DNA of 64,000 bases from Isoetes taiwanensis. Its lineage: Eukaryota; Streptophyta; Lycopodiopsida; Isoetales; Isoetaceae. The translations under genes and the position numbers were made by a program. The DNA lies in the NCBI GenBank assembly GCA_021234155.1, contig JAJEKV010000112.1, forward strand, positions 1,699,287-1,763,286, written 5' to 3'. The notes under the pieces are model-generated. The model worked only from the letters and a program-made list of their open reading frames with translations, was not told where the DNA came from and searched no databases. Below, piece after piece: positions 22,497-35,776 of the stretch; the first letter of the stretch is position 1; each line of letters begins with the position of its first letter.

Positions 22497-23160
22497 GTAT
22501 CACTCAGATATGTAGCTATGCAATTGTTTAAAAAAAAAAAAGGGGGCAGAGAGACCCACACACATACACACATACCTTATACCATAAACTGGTTCAAACA
22601 AAATGCCAATATTGCCACTGTGTGTATAGCTCTTAACATGGACACTACCATCAATAGAACATGCATGAGGAGCATATCTTACTCACCACTCTAGCAGTGG
22701 TGGTTTAGGCAAGTTGTTGTAGAACAATTTGGAAAGGACATAAGATCCGTGCAAATAAGGCAGTCATACATGAAAAGATATTCAAAAATGATAAAACAAC
22801 TAAATGATAGCGCATGTCCATGATAGACAGCATGTGGCTCCATATGAGCAATGGGCTCTTCAGCATAATGTTCACAATATTGTTTTCAAGCCAGTAAAAA
22901 AATCTCCCTCTCTTTAACTCCATAAAGGTAAGTGCAGCCTCAAGTTGCCTAAATTGTTTGATGGGTTTGATGAGTATCTCTGGGTACATGATTATTCAGT
23001 ATGCAATATCCTTCAATTTGCAAGGCCAAGGAAATCTACCACAACTACCTGCATGTTTTGACCATGTTCCTCAGATTCCATCTTCGTAGGTCAAGGATGT
23101 CTTGAAAACTTTCAATCATATGCATCCTTTCAATCTTGACCTTGTAAAAGAAACAACAGA
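22497..23160 (-). other. Stretch with two possible minus-strand exons
   Basis: A candidate exon lies at about 23140-23050 between a TTTACAAG acceptor and a CAG|GTAGTT donor (reads IERMHMIESFQDILDLRRWN). A longer open frame at 22989-22705 follows a CCCAG acceptor and is hydrophobic towards its end. They could belong to one host gene that LINE-2 interrupted. No family recognised. Confidence 0.25.
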
Positions 23161-25535
23161 ATAGAATAGAATATATTTTTTATCGTCCACAGAGACCAAT
23201 TAGCCTATGGGACCCAAACAAAAAGAGAGCAGTAAGCGTATTACTGTTAGGATTAAAAATCCCTTTCCCCGAAGGGTTTTCGAGGGAAAAACCTTAGCAG
23301 TAATAATGCTGGTACACTGTACAATTGTATAGGACAATTTAGTACTGTCCCAGAGGACACAACTGAGTCCGCGTATGCATGATCTCATGGAGGTATGACC
23401 CCAACAAGCCCACAGACGCCATATTCAATAACTCATGCAGCGGCTGGTCAGTCACAACTATCCGAACATACCATGCTCAGATATAGGCAAACGCTGGGCA
23501 GATCTGAAGGGCATGACATTCATCTTCAATGGCGTCCTGGTGGCAATACTGATAAAGCCTATCCTCTCGTGCTTCCCGAGTCCAACGCGCTGTCTCAATG
23601 CAGAGACAATGTGCACCCTTGCGAATGGAAGCTATAAGTCTGCGCTTCTTCATGGGCAAATGGGTGCACAAGTACTAGTGCGGGCCTCTCGTGAGCATAG
23701 GATTGACTTACTGCTAATAGTATGCCATCTTAACTTGTGTCAGAGCATTTGCATCCCAGAGCTTGCGAAGGAAACTAGCATCTAGGTACAGCTTTAGTGC
23801 ATTGTGATCCTTCTTTGTCCATACTTGTACGCATCTTATTGCTTGTACATCCCAACATGAGAACCACTGAGTTTGCTTGTCCTTCCAAGCAGGCTTTGAG
23901 GCGTTGGGGACCCATTGCTACGGCGAAAGCAAGGTTTTGCAAATGTGTATCGCCCATAGCGGCCACCTTCTGGAAGTAAATAATATCGCGTTCCAATGCA
24001 GCCCTTTGAAGGGGTAGAAAACCTGTCTCCTGGAGTAGGATGTGGTATGGAACTGTGGACTTTACCCCAAGGGCTCGTGCCAAGAAGGCTTTCTGCACCT
24101 GCTCGAGGTCATTCCAGGTGGTGAGGGATATCACCAGACCCCATACCTCTACTTTGTACAGGAGAACCGGCTCGACTAAGGCCCTAAACAGGTGTGACTG
24201 GTGGCCCCAGGCATACAGTGCTTTCCAACCCGCCGTGACATGCAACCTGATGGCAGCATCCCAGTGAGTGGTAGTAGAGAACTCGATCCCCAAATACTTG
24301 TAGGTCGGAGCCACCTCCACATCTTGTCCTTGGTAAGTGAATGAGAGAAGCCTTGGCTGATGGGATGACGAAACTAGCAACACCCTAGTTTTGGCCAAGT
24401 TAACTCGCATGCTAGTGAATTGGCAAAAAGTGTCAAGAGCATCTAGGTGATGTTGCATGTCCTCTGGAGTATAGGCCAGGAGGTCTACATCGTCAGCATA
24501 TATGAATTGCCGGATTATGTGGTGCATGAGATGGGCGCGTGCACCTCTGTGCTAAGAAAGCCAGTCTTCCAGCTGTAGGCCAAAGAGTGTGGGGGAAAGG
24601 GGGCAACCCTGACACACTCCAATATTACTGACTACCGGCTGCCTTGATGATGTGAGACGTCATGAGCATGCCTCGTATAGCCTGTATATTGCGTTCTGCA
24701 AGTCCACGGGGGTCCCTAGCTGCCGCAATCTGTCCCATGACTTGTCCCGGTGCACTGTGTCAAAAGCTTTTGTGAAATCCACGAAACAACAGTACAAGTT
24801 TTGCTGGCGATTCCTGCTATCCTCAATCAGCATGCATAGAGTGAAGATATGGTCAATGGTGGAATGCCCGGACCGGAAGCCTGCATGTGTCAGAGCATGC
24901 ACCTTTGCCTCTTCTGCCCATATTGTCAGCCGCTGCTCAAGAATGCCAGCCAACAGTTTTGCAAAGAGAGAACTGACTATAATAGTGATAATTGGCTGGG
25001 CATTGAGGGTCACCTGCCTTGTATATAGGCACAACTCTACTAGTGGTCCACTGCGGAGGGAAGCCTTCTTGCAATACTTTATTGAATAGTGCCGTCAGGA
25101 CAGGCACCATTGGAGGCCCAGCCCACTTCAAAAGTTCTGCCTGCATGCCATCTAAATCTGCTGCCTTCCCATTAGCTAGGTGTTGCAGGCCCATGATGAC
25201 ATCCCCCTCTCTGATGACCAGTGCCAGACCCATCTGTGGAGGCACTGTTTCCCGGCCCCCGAGCAGATCGTAAAGCTGTTGCAAATACTGCACCTATTGC
25301 TCCGAGGTGATGTTCCCTGTGGTTGTATAGCCTTGCTCAATACCTTTCTCCAGAATGTCCTGGGATGCCGATCCAGGAGACCGAATATCTGTTGCTGGTG
25401 CTCTATGAGGTATCTAGCTTTATTGTTCTTGAGGAAGGAGTGGCATAGAGTAGAAAGCTTGCGCATGAAGATGTATTGACAACAACTGCAATAAATTGTC
25501 ATGATATTCCTTAATCTCGACAGATCCAATACGTC
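23160..25535 (-). mobile_element. LINE-2: 5'-truncated non-LTR retrotransposon
   Basis: Minus strand, from a linker just before the RT to a 3' tail of TTCTA repeats at 23160-23175. RT blocks: MQAELLKWAGPPMVP near 25150, AGFRSGHSTIDHIF near 24870, CFVDFTKAFDTVHRD near 24780 and an intact QFIYADDVDLLAY near 24500, then KTRVLLVSS and KYLGIEFSTT. The C-terminal segment near 23530-23600 has the Cys/His knuckle. The RT is split into frames 25293-24937, 25034-24660 and 24527-23775. Endonuclease and ORF1 are missing. It belongs to the same family as LINE-3, -4 and -5. Confidence 0.88.
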
Positions 25536-25997
25536 CAGTAAATGGTGTCCCTTTTTTTACCTATGTTAAATGGTGAACCAAAAATAAACAACCCACTTAG
25601 CTCTATGTAGATATTAATGAATTGGCAGGAAAATGCCTGAAAGCTCCAAGTACACTGCCAAAATATCAAAGAAAACTCCAAATATGCTTAAAGCATATAT
25701 GTATCTCACGCCACAAAATGAATCCCCAACATAATGCTATCCTTGGCATATTTTAATGTAATCTTGGGAATGTTAAGAGGAATGACGTTTTCACACTATG
25801 TAGCTATAAGAAATGATATCTTCGAAATGTGGAAAGAAAATACCATGCAAAATTGTCCAGACTCAGACACATTTGCAGACTGACCTCTGAAAACGACCAA
25901 TAAACTTGAAGACGGGTTCATCTCTATTACAAAATATGGCAAAACAAATGAAGTACAGGTTTCAATACGAAGTGATGCACTGTAATTGCCTTCTAAC

Positions 25998-26097
25998 CTT
26001 GATTTTGTTGTAGAAGAAAGCATGGCACCTCCTAAAGAATGGCCTGCAAATACCAATAGATGCAACATTGCGGTTGCTGACAATATATTGGAAACAA
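25998..26097 (-). CDS. Possible alpha/beta-hydrolase (lipase-like) exon
   Basis: A 100-nt segment between an ATACAAG acceptor and an AAG|GTTAG donor on the minus strand reads LLVFAGHSLGGAMLSSTTKS. The GHSLG pentapeptide after a hydrophobic strand is the nucleophile elbow of lipases and related hydrolases, with Ser as nucleophile. The rest of the gene is not clear. Candidate exons on the same strand lie at 23.1 and 22.9 kb. One exon is thin evidence. Confidence 0.35.
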
Positions 26098-26545
26098 CTT
26101 GTATAAAGTAAAACACACCAAGCTATATTACGTCTCAAAAAAAGAAATTGCACTATGTTCACATCTAATGTGTGCTGATATGTTTACATAAGCACTTAGT
26201 GAGAAGCCATTATCTGAAACATCGAATAGCTTTGGGAATTACACTAGCTCTACTATGAATACACTCATAGGAGGGAGCTCGGGTTTTTTCATTTTGCTTC
26301 CCACAAAAGGCTTTTTTTACCTTGGCTAGCTAGAGATCAACTCTGCAGGGGGGACATAAGTCATACATTATACTTTTGATCTCAACCTCGAAGGTACATG
26401 CTACTTATTTTGTTTTACAAAGAGTTCAAGATTGCAGGGGATGTTCTCATGTATAATATTTATATACGTGAACAACCTTTATCCTTTGCCTATTATAGCT
26501 CAAAGGCTTTTGCCTTTAGAGCCCTCATTGTATACAGTGCATGCT

Positions 26546-26570
26546 CTCGCGGACGTTAAAATCTCTCTAT
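26546..26570 (+). mobile_element. LINE 3'-end relic next to a microsatellite
   Basis: CGCGGACGTTAAAATCTCTC matches the conserved 3' terminus of the LINE family (GTGGACG-TAAAAA before the TTCTA tail in LINE-2, -4, -5). It leads directly into the CTAC/CTAT microsatellite. Confidence 0.55.
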
Positions 26571-26770
<200 letters not shown>

Positions 26771-27829
26771 CTCTCTTCATGTATTTTATTATTAACTTTG
26801 GAATTAACTTACGCTCTCTTTTTCTCTCTGTCTTGCTGCGTCTCTTTCTTCCTTGCATTGTGTGTATAGTCGTGCCTTCCAGACCTTGGATGTTACTGCC
26901 GCTTGATAGGTATGTGCTGCCTGTGTCTGACAGAATCGAAATAGTATAAGGATGGAGGAATTGTCAAACCAAAACTAGACTCGCAACCAGGTGCTGGTTG
27001 AGGGGCCTTGCTAAACTGGGCTGGGCAAATAATGACTGTGCATGCAATAGTTGGTATGCCTACTTTGAACTAAAGCAAATCACCCAGCCTTAAGATTGGA
27101 TGCTATCTAAATTCAAGATAGCTGCAAGTAGGGAAACAGCTAGGCAGCATCCTCGCTTTGATATTTAACAAAATCCAAGGCTGACGAAATCGATGGTTGT
27201 CTAAATTGATTCCAGGCAAAATTGAAGCTGCAGTGATTGACAAAATTGAAATTTGTCAAAGATAAAGCTTGGCAGAATCGTGACTTCCTGGCCTGGCTAA
27301 AGTGGAGCTTGGCAAAACTTTTGCTAAAGGAACCAACAAGATGGAAAGATAGATATTGACAGAGCTGTATCTGGTGAGATCGTGATTGTTTGAACTGAAG
27401 GGCTTGATGCTGGAGGACAATGGCACTTAGGAAAAGACGTTGGATATCTAAAACACTTTACATCTAGAGACTTGGATCATTGGCTGCACTTCATGTTAGC
27501 CAGACATATATTGTTGGAATTAATAGCAATTATACCTTCTTGGGAAGGTATCCTAACCATGAACATAATTTCATATTGCCTTGTACAAAAATATAAATAC
27601 CAAGAATTTTCAAATAAAAAGTAAAAAGTCAAAGATTTGTGATATATTTGAGCTTATGTTTTGCCATAGGCATTTGAGTTTTAGACCATGTTCAAAGAAC
27701 CTTTTACAAATGTACTGTTGACAACTTGGATTTGTTTGAATATGATCAAAATAAAGTTAACTAATAACCCTGGAAAACTTTGAAGACAACCAACATGCAA
27801 TTCTTATAATAGCTCTCTAACAATGCTAC
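26771..27829. other. Non-coding stretch
   Basis: No gene recognised. Several loosely similar TTGGCAAAA/CTGGC words occur between 26980 and 27340, but without a clean period. Confidence 0.45.
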
Positions 27830-29130
27830 ACTAGAATTACACAGGTTCTAGCATCCCAAAACAAATTAGCTCAAGAAACCTGTAGTGTGCAAGTATCTTG
27901 TTACTTAAGGCCTCAATTTTATATGCTATATCATCTGGAGTTACGCCAACGACCCTTTTGCATGTCCCTAAAGCACTGTGCATGGATCCAACATTGCCGA
28001 GTTGAGCATATTCTGCAAGCATTGCACCCTCCTGAGCTCAATTCTTGATCTCGCAGACTGTCAAATACTTTGCCTGCTTCTATTATGCTTTCGCATTTAG
28101 CACAGAAGCCAACAAGGCTATATCCAAATATAATGCCAACACTTGATGATTTGCTGGTGAATTTGCCTGCCATGTTCTATTGTGCCTATATTGCCACATG
28201 CTCTTAAAATGCTCGAAAATGTTGTCTCGTCTGGCTCTACCTGATCATGCTGCATTCTTTTAAAATATTCTAAATCAAGACAACCTTCATCGTGTTGAGC
28301 ACATCCTAAAATCATCACATTCCATGACACCACGTTATGAGTCAATGCATCAAAGGCTCCTTTTGCTTCCTTCAAACTTCTAGACTTTACATGTCAGCGA
28401 GGGTATCCCTACATCAACCTCAGAGTGGAGTCCATATACAAGGATTTGCTCATGAATGCACCTCCCTCGCTTGATATCTTGTATGCTAGTACATGCTTTT
28501 TCAATGCCCAAATATGTCACCTTATCAGGTTCTGTAGCATTGTCTTGCATTTGATCAAAATATTCAGAGGCAACATCATACTTATCATGCTGCAAGCATC
28601 CTCCAATTATTGCATTCCATAATATCACATTTTGATTAATTGAGAGATTACAAATTCCTTGTGCTTCCTGTAAGTTATCGAATTTTGCATACATGTCAAT
28701 AAGAGTGCACTAAACAACAATATATCAGTTTGGAATCTATTTTCAATTATTCACATTTTCTTGAAACATTTCATGGCAAAATCACTTTCACCATGTTGGC
28801 CATAGCCTGCGCATCACAACCCAAGATACAAGATCTGGATTTTGCAACATTTTGAATGTACTCTTTGCCTCCTTCCAGCTATCAAGCTTACCATAAAGAT
28901 CAACAACTGTGTTCCCAAGAACAATGTCATATACAAGGCCATTTCATGAATATATTTGCTATGCTCTGATGCACCTATGCTTGCACATGCTTCCAAAAGA
29001 CTTAAAACCCTGTTTGATTTGAGACCATGTAATCCATCTTATAAAAGCATTTGAAAGCAAGGGCATATCCTGAGATCATTTCTTACCTGACACCACATAT
29101 GCACCTGGCAACCTACCAAAGACTTTTTTT
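27830..29130 (-). pseudogene. PPR (PLS-type) protein pseudogene
   Basis: Minus-strand fragments with pentatricopeptide repeats in several frames: NVILWNAIIGGCLQHDKYDV then EPDKVTYLGIEKACTS (28694-28380), NVVSWNVMILGCAQHDEGCL then EPDETTFSSILRACGN (28375-28118), and YAQLGNVGSMHSALGTCKRV (28022-27837). The 35-residue spacing and the WN / P-D-T-F motifs are those of plant PLS-class organellar RNA-binding and editing proteins. Frames change at least four times and an upstream repeat (28996-28814) is very decayed, so this is not a functional gene. No DYW domain is visible. Confidence 0.8.
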
Positions 29131-29283
29131 GCTTCCTCTAGGCTAGAGGGGATATCTGGATATACCCAAAATATATACCAAAGGTTTGCCCTTTAGGGGC
29201 AACCCAAGAAAAACATAGATTAGACAATACGTGATACTCATCTAGAGGATAATACGTGCTACTCATATAGAGGATATGAATAC

Positions 29284-30313
29284 TTCCTTCCAGGGCTCGA
29301 ATTTGACGGCTTTCACGCTTGTTTTTTGGATTTTTGCCCGTCAAAACAGGTGGAAAATTTGTTTGTATGGCAAATGAAGGGCAGCACTTGGGCAATTGCC
29401 CGTCATAGGGAAGGACAGCTACAAGACATACTCGTCATTTGAAAGGCTAGGAACAGAGAAATGCCCGTCATTTTTTCTTGCTATATATCTATATATAAAT
29501 TCTATAATTTATATTGAAATAGATTATTATCCCATTTTCTAAACGAATTTAAAATATACATTCTAGAAACCAATGAACCATTGACTTAGAAATATCTTGC
29601 ATGCTGTATTGGATGCACTTGCTAGGCGGTTCGAAGATGTGAGTGAGATATTTAATGCCATGAAGTTCTTCAATCCATCTGCATATGCTATGGATGATGT
29701 TGTAAGGGATGACAAGACTAAAGAATGGTTGGCAAAATTGCTTGCCAAGTTTGCTTCAAAAGTAGACATGGCTAGATGTTTGAGTGAGAGGGAGGATTTC
29801 GTTGAGACACTTTTCAGGGCTGCCAAGAAGAAAGGGATGGTGATGGCTTGGACTATTTGTAAAGATGAAAATGGAACATGGGACAGTTGGTGGGAAAGTT
29901 TTCTAGCATTGATGAAATTATGGCAATATTGGTCATTCCTATAAGCATGACCTCTTGTGAGATAGGTTTCTCCCGTCAAAATGCTATTACGAGTGCTATA
30001 AGATCAAGCATGAACGTAGAAACACTTGATGCCACAATGTGTGTGTCATTGTGGAATAAAAAGCATAGATTGGCAAGCATATTACAAGGACTGGTATGAA
30101 GCGAAGCAAAGGAGAGAATGCCACTTGAGTAGCCTTCTTTCTATCCATCTATGTTTTTTGAGGAAAAAAACTGATTTCTGTCATCTTAAATTTTTTTATT
30201 GCATTTGAAAGGCTTGAATTTAGAAACTACCTGTCACGCGAAAAGGGATACATTATTTTGCCCGTCCCTAGAAAATTAAGGGTGGGCCGTCAAATTCGAG
30301 CACTGTTCCTTCC
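29284..30313 (+). mobile_element. hAT-1: internally deleted hAT element with 8-bp target duplication
   Basis: The element spans 29292-30305. Ends are inverted: AGGGCTCGAATTTGACGG at left, and the reverse complement of GCCGTCAAATTCGAGCACTG at right. Both sides are flanked by the 8-bp direct repeat TTCCTTCC (29284-29291 and 30306-30313), the duplication length of hAT transposons. The word TTGCCCGTC recurs inside both ends. The 1-kb interior keeps only part of a transposase. Confidence 0.85.
29600..30099 (+). pseudogene. hAT transposase remnant (C-terminal part)
   Basis: Two frames join with a shift near 29880-29940. The first (29597-29944) is charged and helical (DVSEIFNAMKFFNPSAYAMD). The second has PISMTSCEIGFSRQNAITSA and SMNVETLDATMCVSL, which matches the hAT C-terminal dimerisation region. 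The DDE catalytic core is missing, so the element could only move with help. Confidence 0.7.
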
Positions 30314-30454
30314 CTTGCTGAAATAATGCTAAGAACCATTTCCCTGGAACCCTAAGTAAAGTCCCAACCCAAGAAAATTATTCGACCTTGTCATGACTTG
30401 AACTTCGAAGAACATAAAACAATTTGCAACTTAACAGGAGCGGGAACAGGAGCT

Positions 30455-33209
30455 ATGTCGGAGCTCCCTTCTCTCCGTCTAGCCCATGAGTTAGAGGGTC
30501 ACACGGACAGAGTATGGAGCTTGGCCTGGAAGCCCAATAGTGGCAACGGGAGCCCATCTGTTTTAGCCTCTTGTAGCGGTGATAAAACTGTGAGAATTTG
30601 GGAGTGCCTTACAAATGCAGCAGGTTCTCGAGCTTCATGGACTTGTCAGGTCTGATCTGTTTTCCTTCTGGAATTGTATTATCTATGTTTCTGCAATTGG
30701 TATTTGATTGGATAGCTACTCTATTTTCTTGTAGGCAATTCTGGATGATTCACACACACGCACTGTGAGGTCCTGTGCCTGGTCACCTGATGGGAAATTG
30801 CTTGCAACCGCAAGTTTTGATGCTACAACTGCTATTTGGGAAAACGTTGGTGGAGATTACGAGTGTATTGCTACTTTGGAGGTGAAATACATTGTTGTTG
30901 TCTGTATGCTAGCCCCATCACTTCAGATAAATTAATGAGCTTGATTGATTATTATTTTTCAGGGACATGAAAATGAAGTAAAGAGTGTTGCCTGGAATGC
31001 AGCAGGAACACTATTAGCCACTTGTAGTCGTGACAAGATGGTCTGGATTTGGGACCTTCAACCTGGAAATGAGTTTGAATGTCTGTCTGTTTTGTCGGGG
31101 CATTCTCAAGATGTGAAAATGGTTCTTTGGCATCCGACCTATGAAATCCTGGTCTCATCAAGTTATGATAACACCATAAAGGTAAGAACTCATAGTGATC
31201 CTAGTAAATACTGAGCTTTGTATCTAAGTACACTTCTGCTGTCAGATCTGGATGGAAGATGTGGATGGAGATGATTGGCATTGTGTTCAGACATTGGGAG
31301 ATGCTAGCCAGTACCTGCTCTTCTCTTAATTAGGAACAAATGTTGTTATAAAAGAAAAAATAATTACTATCATGAGGAATGTTACTAATACCAGAGGCAG
31401 TAAGCCTATATGCCAAAAGAAGTGTGTCTGCAGTTTGTAGATTATACTGAACAAAACATTAATGTTCGCAGGGGGCACACTTCCACTGTCTGGCAAGTTT
31501 CGTTTAACATTTCGGGTGATAAAATGGTATCATGTAGGTGCGGCTCTGTTCGCATATCCTGTTTATGTTGAGAAATTATCTGGATGCTATTTTTTTCCTC
31601 TAGCCTATTGTTTCTAAGATTATATTTTACAAGTCATAACGTTTTTTGGTAGTAATGCACTATGATTTCTTTCTTGGCAGTGATGATTTGCAGCTCATGA
31701 TTTGGGACACTAGTGGTGACCCATCTGATACTTCTGGTCGATGGTATAATTTAGATTTTGACATCAAATTTGATAATCTTTCCTAACAATTGGACATGTC
31801 AGGAAACATTTGTACACAATTTCGGGTTATCACGATCGAACAATCTTCTCAGTGGACTGGTCGAGGTACTAGGACTTTATTTTTTACTGGCTAAGTGTAC
31901 TTTTTACAGTCATTTATTCGTAGAGATAATGCTAGGAAGACGAATTTAATAGCCACTGGGGGAGCTGATGATTGTATCCGTGTCTTTGCTGAAGAACAAA
32001 AGCTGGACCCATCTGTGAGTGAACAACTTGATATTTCTAAATATCTTTTGCATGTCTAGTATTTTCAAATTAGTGCTTTCCAGCATGAAACTCATCAGTT
32101 GGATAGCATAAAAAGCTTGTTATTAATGCATTTAGCATAAGAAGTTGAAGTGCATTAGTTGGCTAGAGTGCAGCAGAAAAGTTTCTCACTAATGATTTGA
32201 AGCATGAATGGGAGGTTATAGTTTCTTGTGCTGGCCTTTACATAAAGTGATGGGAGGACTACTCTGAATCTGATAAATTCTTTGCATATTCTAGACTCTT
32301 TTGAGAAGAAAGAAATATTTGATGAACATCTTCAAGCGTCTCCTGGGTCTATGAGCCAATAAATGCAGCGGTAACCGATATAAACTTGGGGGCAAATTAG
32401 AATGCATCCTAAATGTATTTCAAAAACTAAAACTTAGTGGAAATAACTAAATGAAGATGGCCCTGACATTCCTCGTGTTTGGAGCAAATATGAGATGTAG
32501 CTGTTTTTTCCTTCCTTTGAATGGTTGCTTATGATACTGCAAGCTGCCTTTCTTATTCTTTTAAAGACATTCAAGGACATGGCAACCATGTTTTATTGGT
32601 TTTAGTTTTCTCTTGTTGTTCTTTTCGCTGCTGATGAAGAACATTGTAATTTTCATCCTGTATAATCATGTCCTTGGAGTCCACTTAGCTGTTGCTTGAG
32701 CAGGGCTCTCCTATGTTGAGTTTATTGGAAGTACAGTGCCACGTTTGGGGTCTGCAAATCTTACCTTTCAGATTAAAACATGACAAAGAATCTCATGAAA
32801 TGAGGAAGTTAGAGAACATTGTCCTGAAAACCCTCAGCATTAAAACCTGAAAGCCCTTCAGCATCAAAATTAACGTTCTGGATTCAGTATGTCATATATG
32901 TCTAGTCGCTTCAATGACAATGAGATATCTAGGATAGTTTGTTGTCTTGGTTATTGCATTTGCAAATGACTGAATGGCATCTTGTTTGTAGCAGTCTGGA
33001 AGATCTTCCTTTTCATTGGTTTTGAAAAATGATAAATCTCACACTCCGGATGTTAATTGCGTGCGATGGCATCCAGAGGTATTGTCAAATGTGCTTTCAG
33101 CTGTTTTTTTGTCTGTATCCTAATGTGTCTACAGGAAATTGGAGTTTTGGCTTCAACTGGGGATGATGAGATGATCAAGATTTGGGAAGTCCAAGGGTAT
33201 ACGTTCTGA
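30455..33209 (+). CDS. CIA1: Cytosolic iron-sulfur cluster assembly WD40 protein CIA1/CIAO1
   Basis: Ten exons can be joined without a stop: 30455-30649, 30735-30881, 30963-31181, 31246-31310, 31472-31537, 31681-31743, 31803-31865, 31936-32014, 32995-33078 and 33135-33209. All have GT-AG introns and matching phases, giving 351 residues, about the length of Arabidopsis CIA1. The WD40 blades are plain: [14 protein letters not shown]...[88 protein letters not shown]...[10 protein letters not shown] and the final [18 protein letters not shown]1 acts in the cytosol with MMS19 and CIAO2B to hand Fe-S clusters to target proteins such as DNA polymerases and helicases. A short exon-4/5 junction at 31310/31472 and the ATG at 30455 are my choices. 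The intron 8 of ~980 bp is the longest. This is the best-supported gene of the window. Confidence 0.95.
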
Positions 33210-34189
33210 AATAGGCTTTTGAAGGAAAGCTGACACCATAAAGGACATGTCAAAGAGCATTAACATTGAAAATAGAAACAGCAGAAGTAAGTGTCAAATG
33301 CATCATTCCATTCCCAGTGTTGTAGCCCTTAAAAATGTAAGAAACAAGAGAATACAAGGGCAGGACCTTGCAGCTGAATGCAATTGCCTCTGTAGTACAA
33401 GAAACATCAGAGAAGCTTAATAGAAGGATTTGAGCATAGAGATTTATTGGATAAATTAAGCAACGTATCACACTTTAATTTGAACATTTTCCTTTTTTGC
33501 AGCTGCATTTTATTACTTCGTTGGCCCATGTACATAACCTCTGAAATAACACGAGGACTTTTATAGGAGAAATAGGAAAGATATTTTAAACCCTACCATG
33601 ATGCATTCTCCCCTGCTCAGGTATCCTAACAGGTCTTTATATAATGTGTTTCCTAAGCGAAAATTAGAGATTAGCTATATGTGAGTTATTATGTGCAATT
33701 AATTGTAGATAAAACATTAGTAAACCATTGCAATTCAGTTCTTCTTAACCAAGGAATTAAAACTCGGAACATTCGAAGTTGCTACATCATCTTTTCGTCC
33801 ACTTAAAGACACATTCATGAACTAGTATTGCCAACATTGATGAACTAGTATTAGAAATCCAAAGGATTTCTTTGGGTTTGCTTGCAAGTTTTTTACAATC
33901 ACCATTATCAATAGAAGAACCCATTGACCTTGTAACAACGTTACTTGCTGCTAGAATACAATTTTAAGACTTATACTCATTATGTACACTATTTCCCATC
34001 ATTTGGTTCCATAAATCAGTTGTCTCATTCTTTTGGAACCCTATTTTGTATGTCCCTGTTGTCTGTTCTTTTCTGGTATAGATTCCTCTCTTTGGCAAGC
34101 CATTGCTTGTCTTTTTACTTCCCTGTATATTGACTGAGATCTTACTCCAACACAACAGGAGTCCCACAGGTATGAGTTGACCTAGGTTA
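33210..34189. other. Downstream region of CIA1
   Basis: Should include the CIA1 3' UTR. No other gene recognised; short frames on the minus strand look like chance. Confidence 0.5.
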
Positions 34190-35776
34190 AGAGCATTTGC
34201 CATCAAGGGGAAGATGCAGGACTGGTTCGAGCCAAGATGCAGATTTTCCAATCGCCAAACGCTGCTGCAAACCCTCAGGGTCGTTCTGCCGAAGCCCACG
34301 TCTCTTAACTCCGTCCGCTCCAGCTCCACGTCCTGCTCTGACTGCCTCACCTGCCACCATCCATGCGCCGGATACTGCTTCCGATTCTGTCGGCTCTCGC
34401 TCTGCCACCACAATTGAATCTGCATTTGCATCTACAGCCAACAAATAAGAATTGTGCCGCAGGTGGTCTCGGGATTTGTCGGGGTTTTCCAGCTGTAGAT
34501 ATGGATCTCATTTTCTTCGTGGAGACATCCGAACATGCAGGGCACAAGTTACCCGACCTGCCAGGCTATTAGCATTATTACGTCTTCAATACATGCACAG
34601 AGTTACAATTGTGCCCTGTAGAAGTGGCTTGGCGACGACATCAGATGACAGTCAGGTCATACATGATGAGAGGTAGTTACTTTTGCTTTGTATCGGACTT
34701 GGTGATTTGCAATGGACTAGCACAATGGTCGTTCCCTCGCAAGTGCACTTTAAGGCAGGAGAACCAGTGGGTGGATCTAGTGTTGGTGGACTATGTTTTA
34801 GTGGTTGAGAAAGATATGCATGTGGTCAATGACTTTCGGGTAGGCACAAATAATAGAGATGAGGAGGCGAACTTAGATCAGCTGCCACTCTATCTGCAGC
34901 TGGCTTGGCAAGTTGTTTGAATCCTCTATGCAGCAGCTCCTCACATGCCTCTACTGCGATTGGATTATGAACATGTAGAGGCTTACATCAGATGCTCATA
35001 GATGACTTAGGCAGGAATTTTGCAATAGAGCAACAGATGGGCCAGTTGATTGACTTACTCGAGACTGATGTAGAGAGGTGCTTTGGGAGAAGCCACCTGC
35101 GACGGATCACACAGGCCACAACCTTCCCACGTAACCAGTGGTTTGATGCTGAGTGTAAGGAACTAAACACTAGCTTTTCCAGGTCACAGACCCCACCCCC
35201 CCTCCCCCCAGCCACACGCAATTAGACAGTACCGTGCTTTCCTCACGGCTAAGAAAGCCAGGTACGTCGCAAGGCATCAAAGGAAAATGATTTACCTCCG
35301 CAATCATACCAGGACCTTCTGGCAAAAGATGCTCAGAAAGCCAGTACAACATGGAGGGAACATCACTTTCGAGCAGTCGGGGCAATACTTGCAGCAGCTT
35401 TGCAATCCCCAGGGTGCACGAGCAACAATACCCCTGCAAATGGGAAAGCATGAGATTTGGACAATATGTCGTTCAAGTGGACAATGCCATCTATAGTACC
35501 AGTCCTAACTGCCTCGTTCACCAGGGCGTTACAGGAAGGTTTTCCCCGTACTAGCAGGGTTGTTCCCATTCTACAAGATAGGTGACCCGCACTGCCCAAC
35601 CAATTACCAGACAATCATGGGCAGTTCGCTATTTGCAAAATTGCTAGCCAGCATTCTGCAACAACAATTGAGGGAATGGATCGAGATGGCAGAGATACAA
35701 GCCCTCACTTAGGCAAGATTTAGGCCCTGGCACTCAACCATTGATCATATCTTCAAATTGCGAACTTTGGTCAAAA
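34190..35776 (+). mobile_element. LINE-3: internally deleted and 3'-truncated LINE
   Basis: Plus strand, same family as LINE-4. An ORF1 tail (Pro/Ser/Thr-rich) leads into DMDLIFFVETSEHAGHKL (endonuclease start). Most of the endonuclease is missing, then LVICNGLAQWSFPRKC and VDYVLVVEKDMHVVNDFRVG appear with LDQLPLYLQLA replacing the usual SDHLPLYLQ. The linker reads VERCFGRSHLRRITQATTFP. The copy stops in the RT just after STIDHIFKLRTLV (35765), so it lacks the catalytic part and the 3' tail. Confidence 0.85.

Noticed and set aside
34197-34572. Several overlapping frames on both strands at the LINE-3 start
   Set aside because: Low-complexity Pro/Ser/Thr coding of the ORF1 tail gives open frames in many phases.
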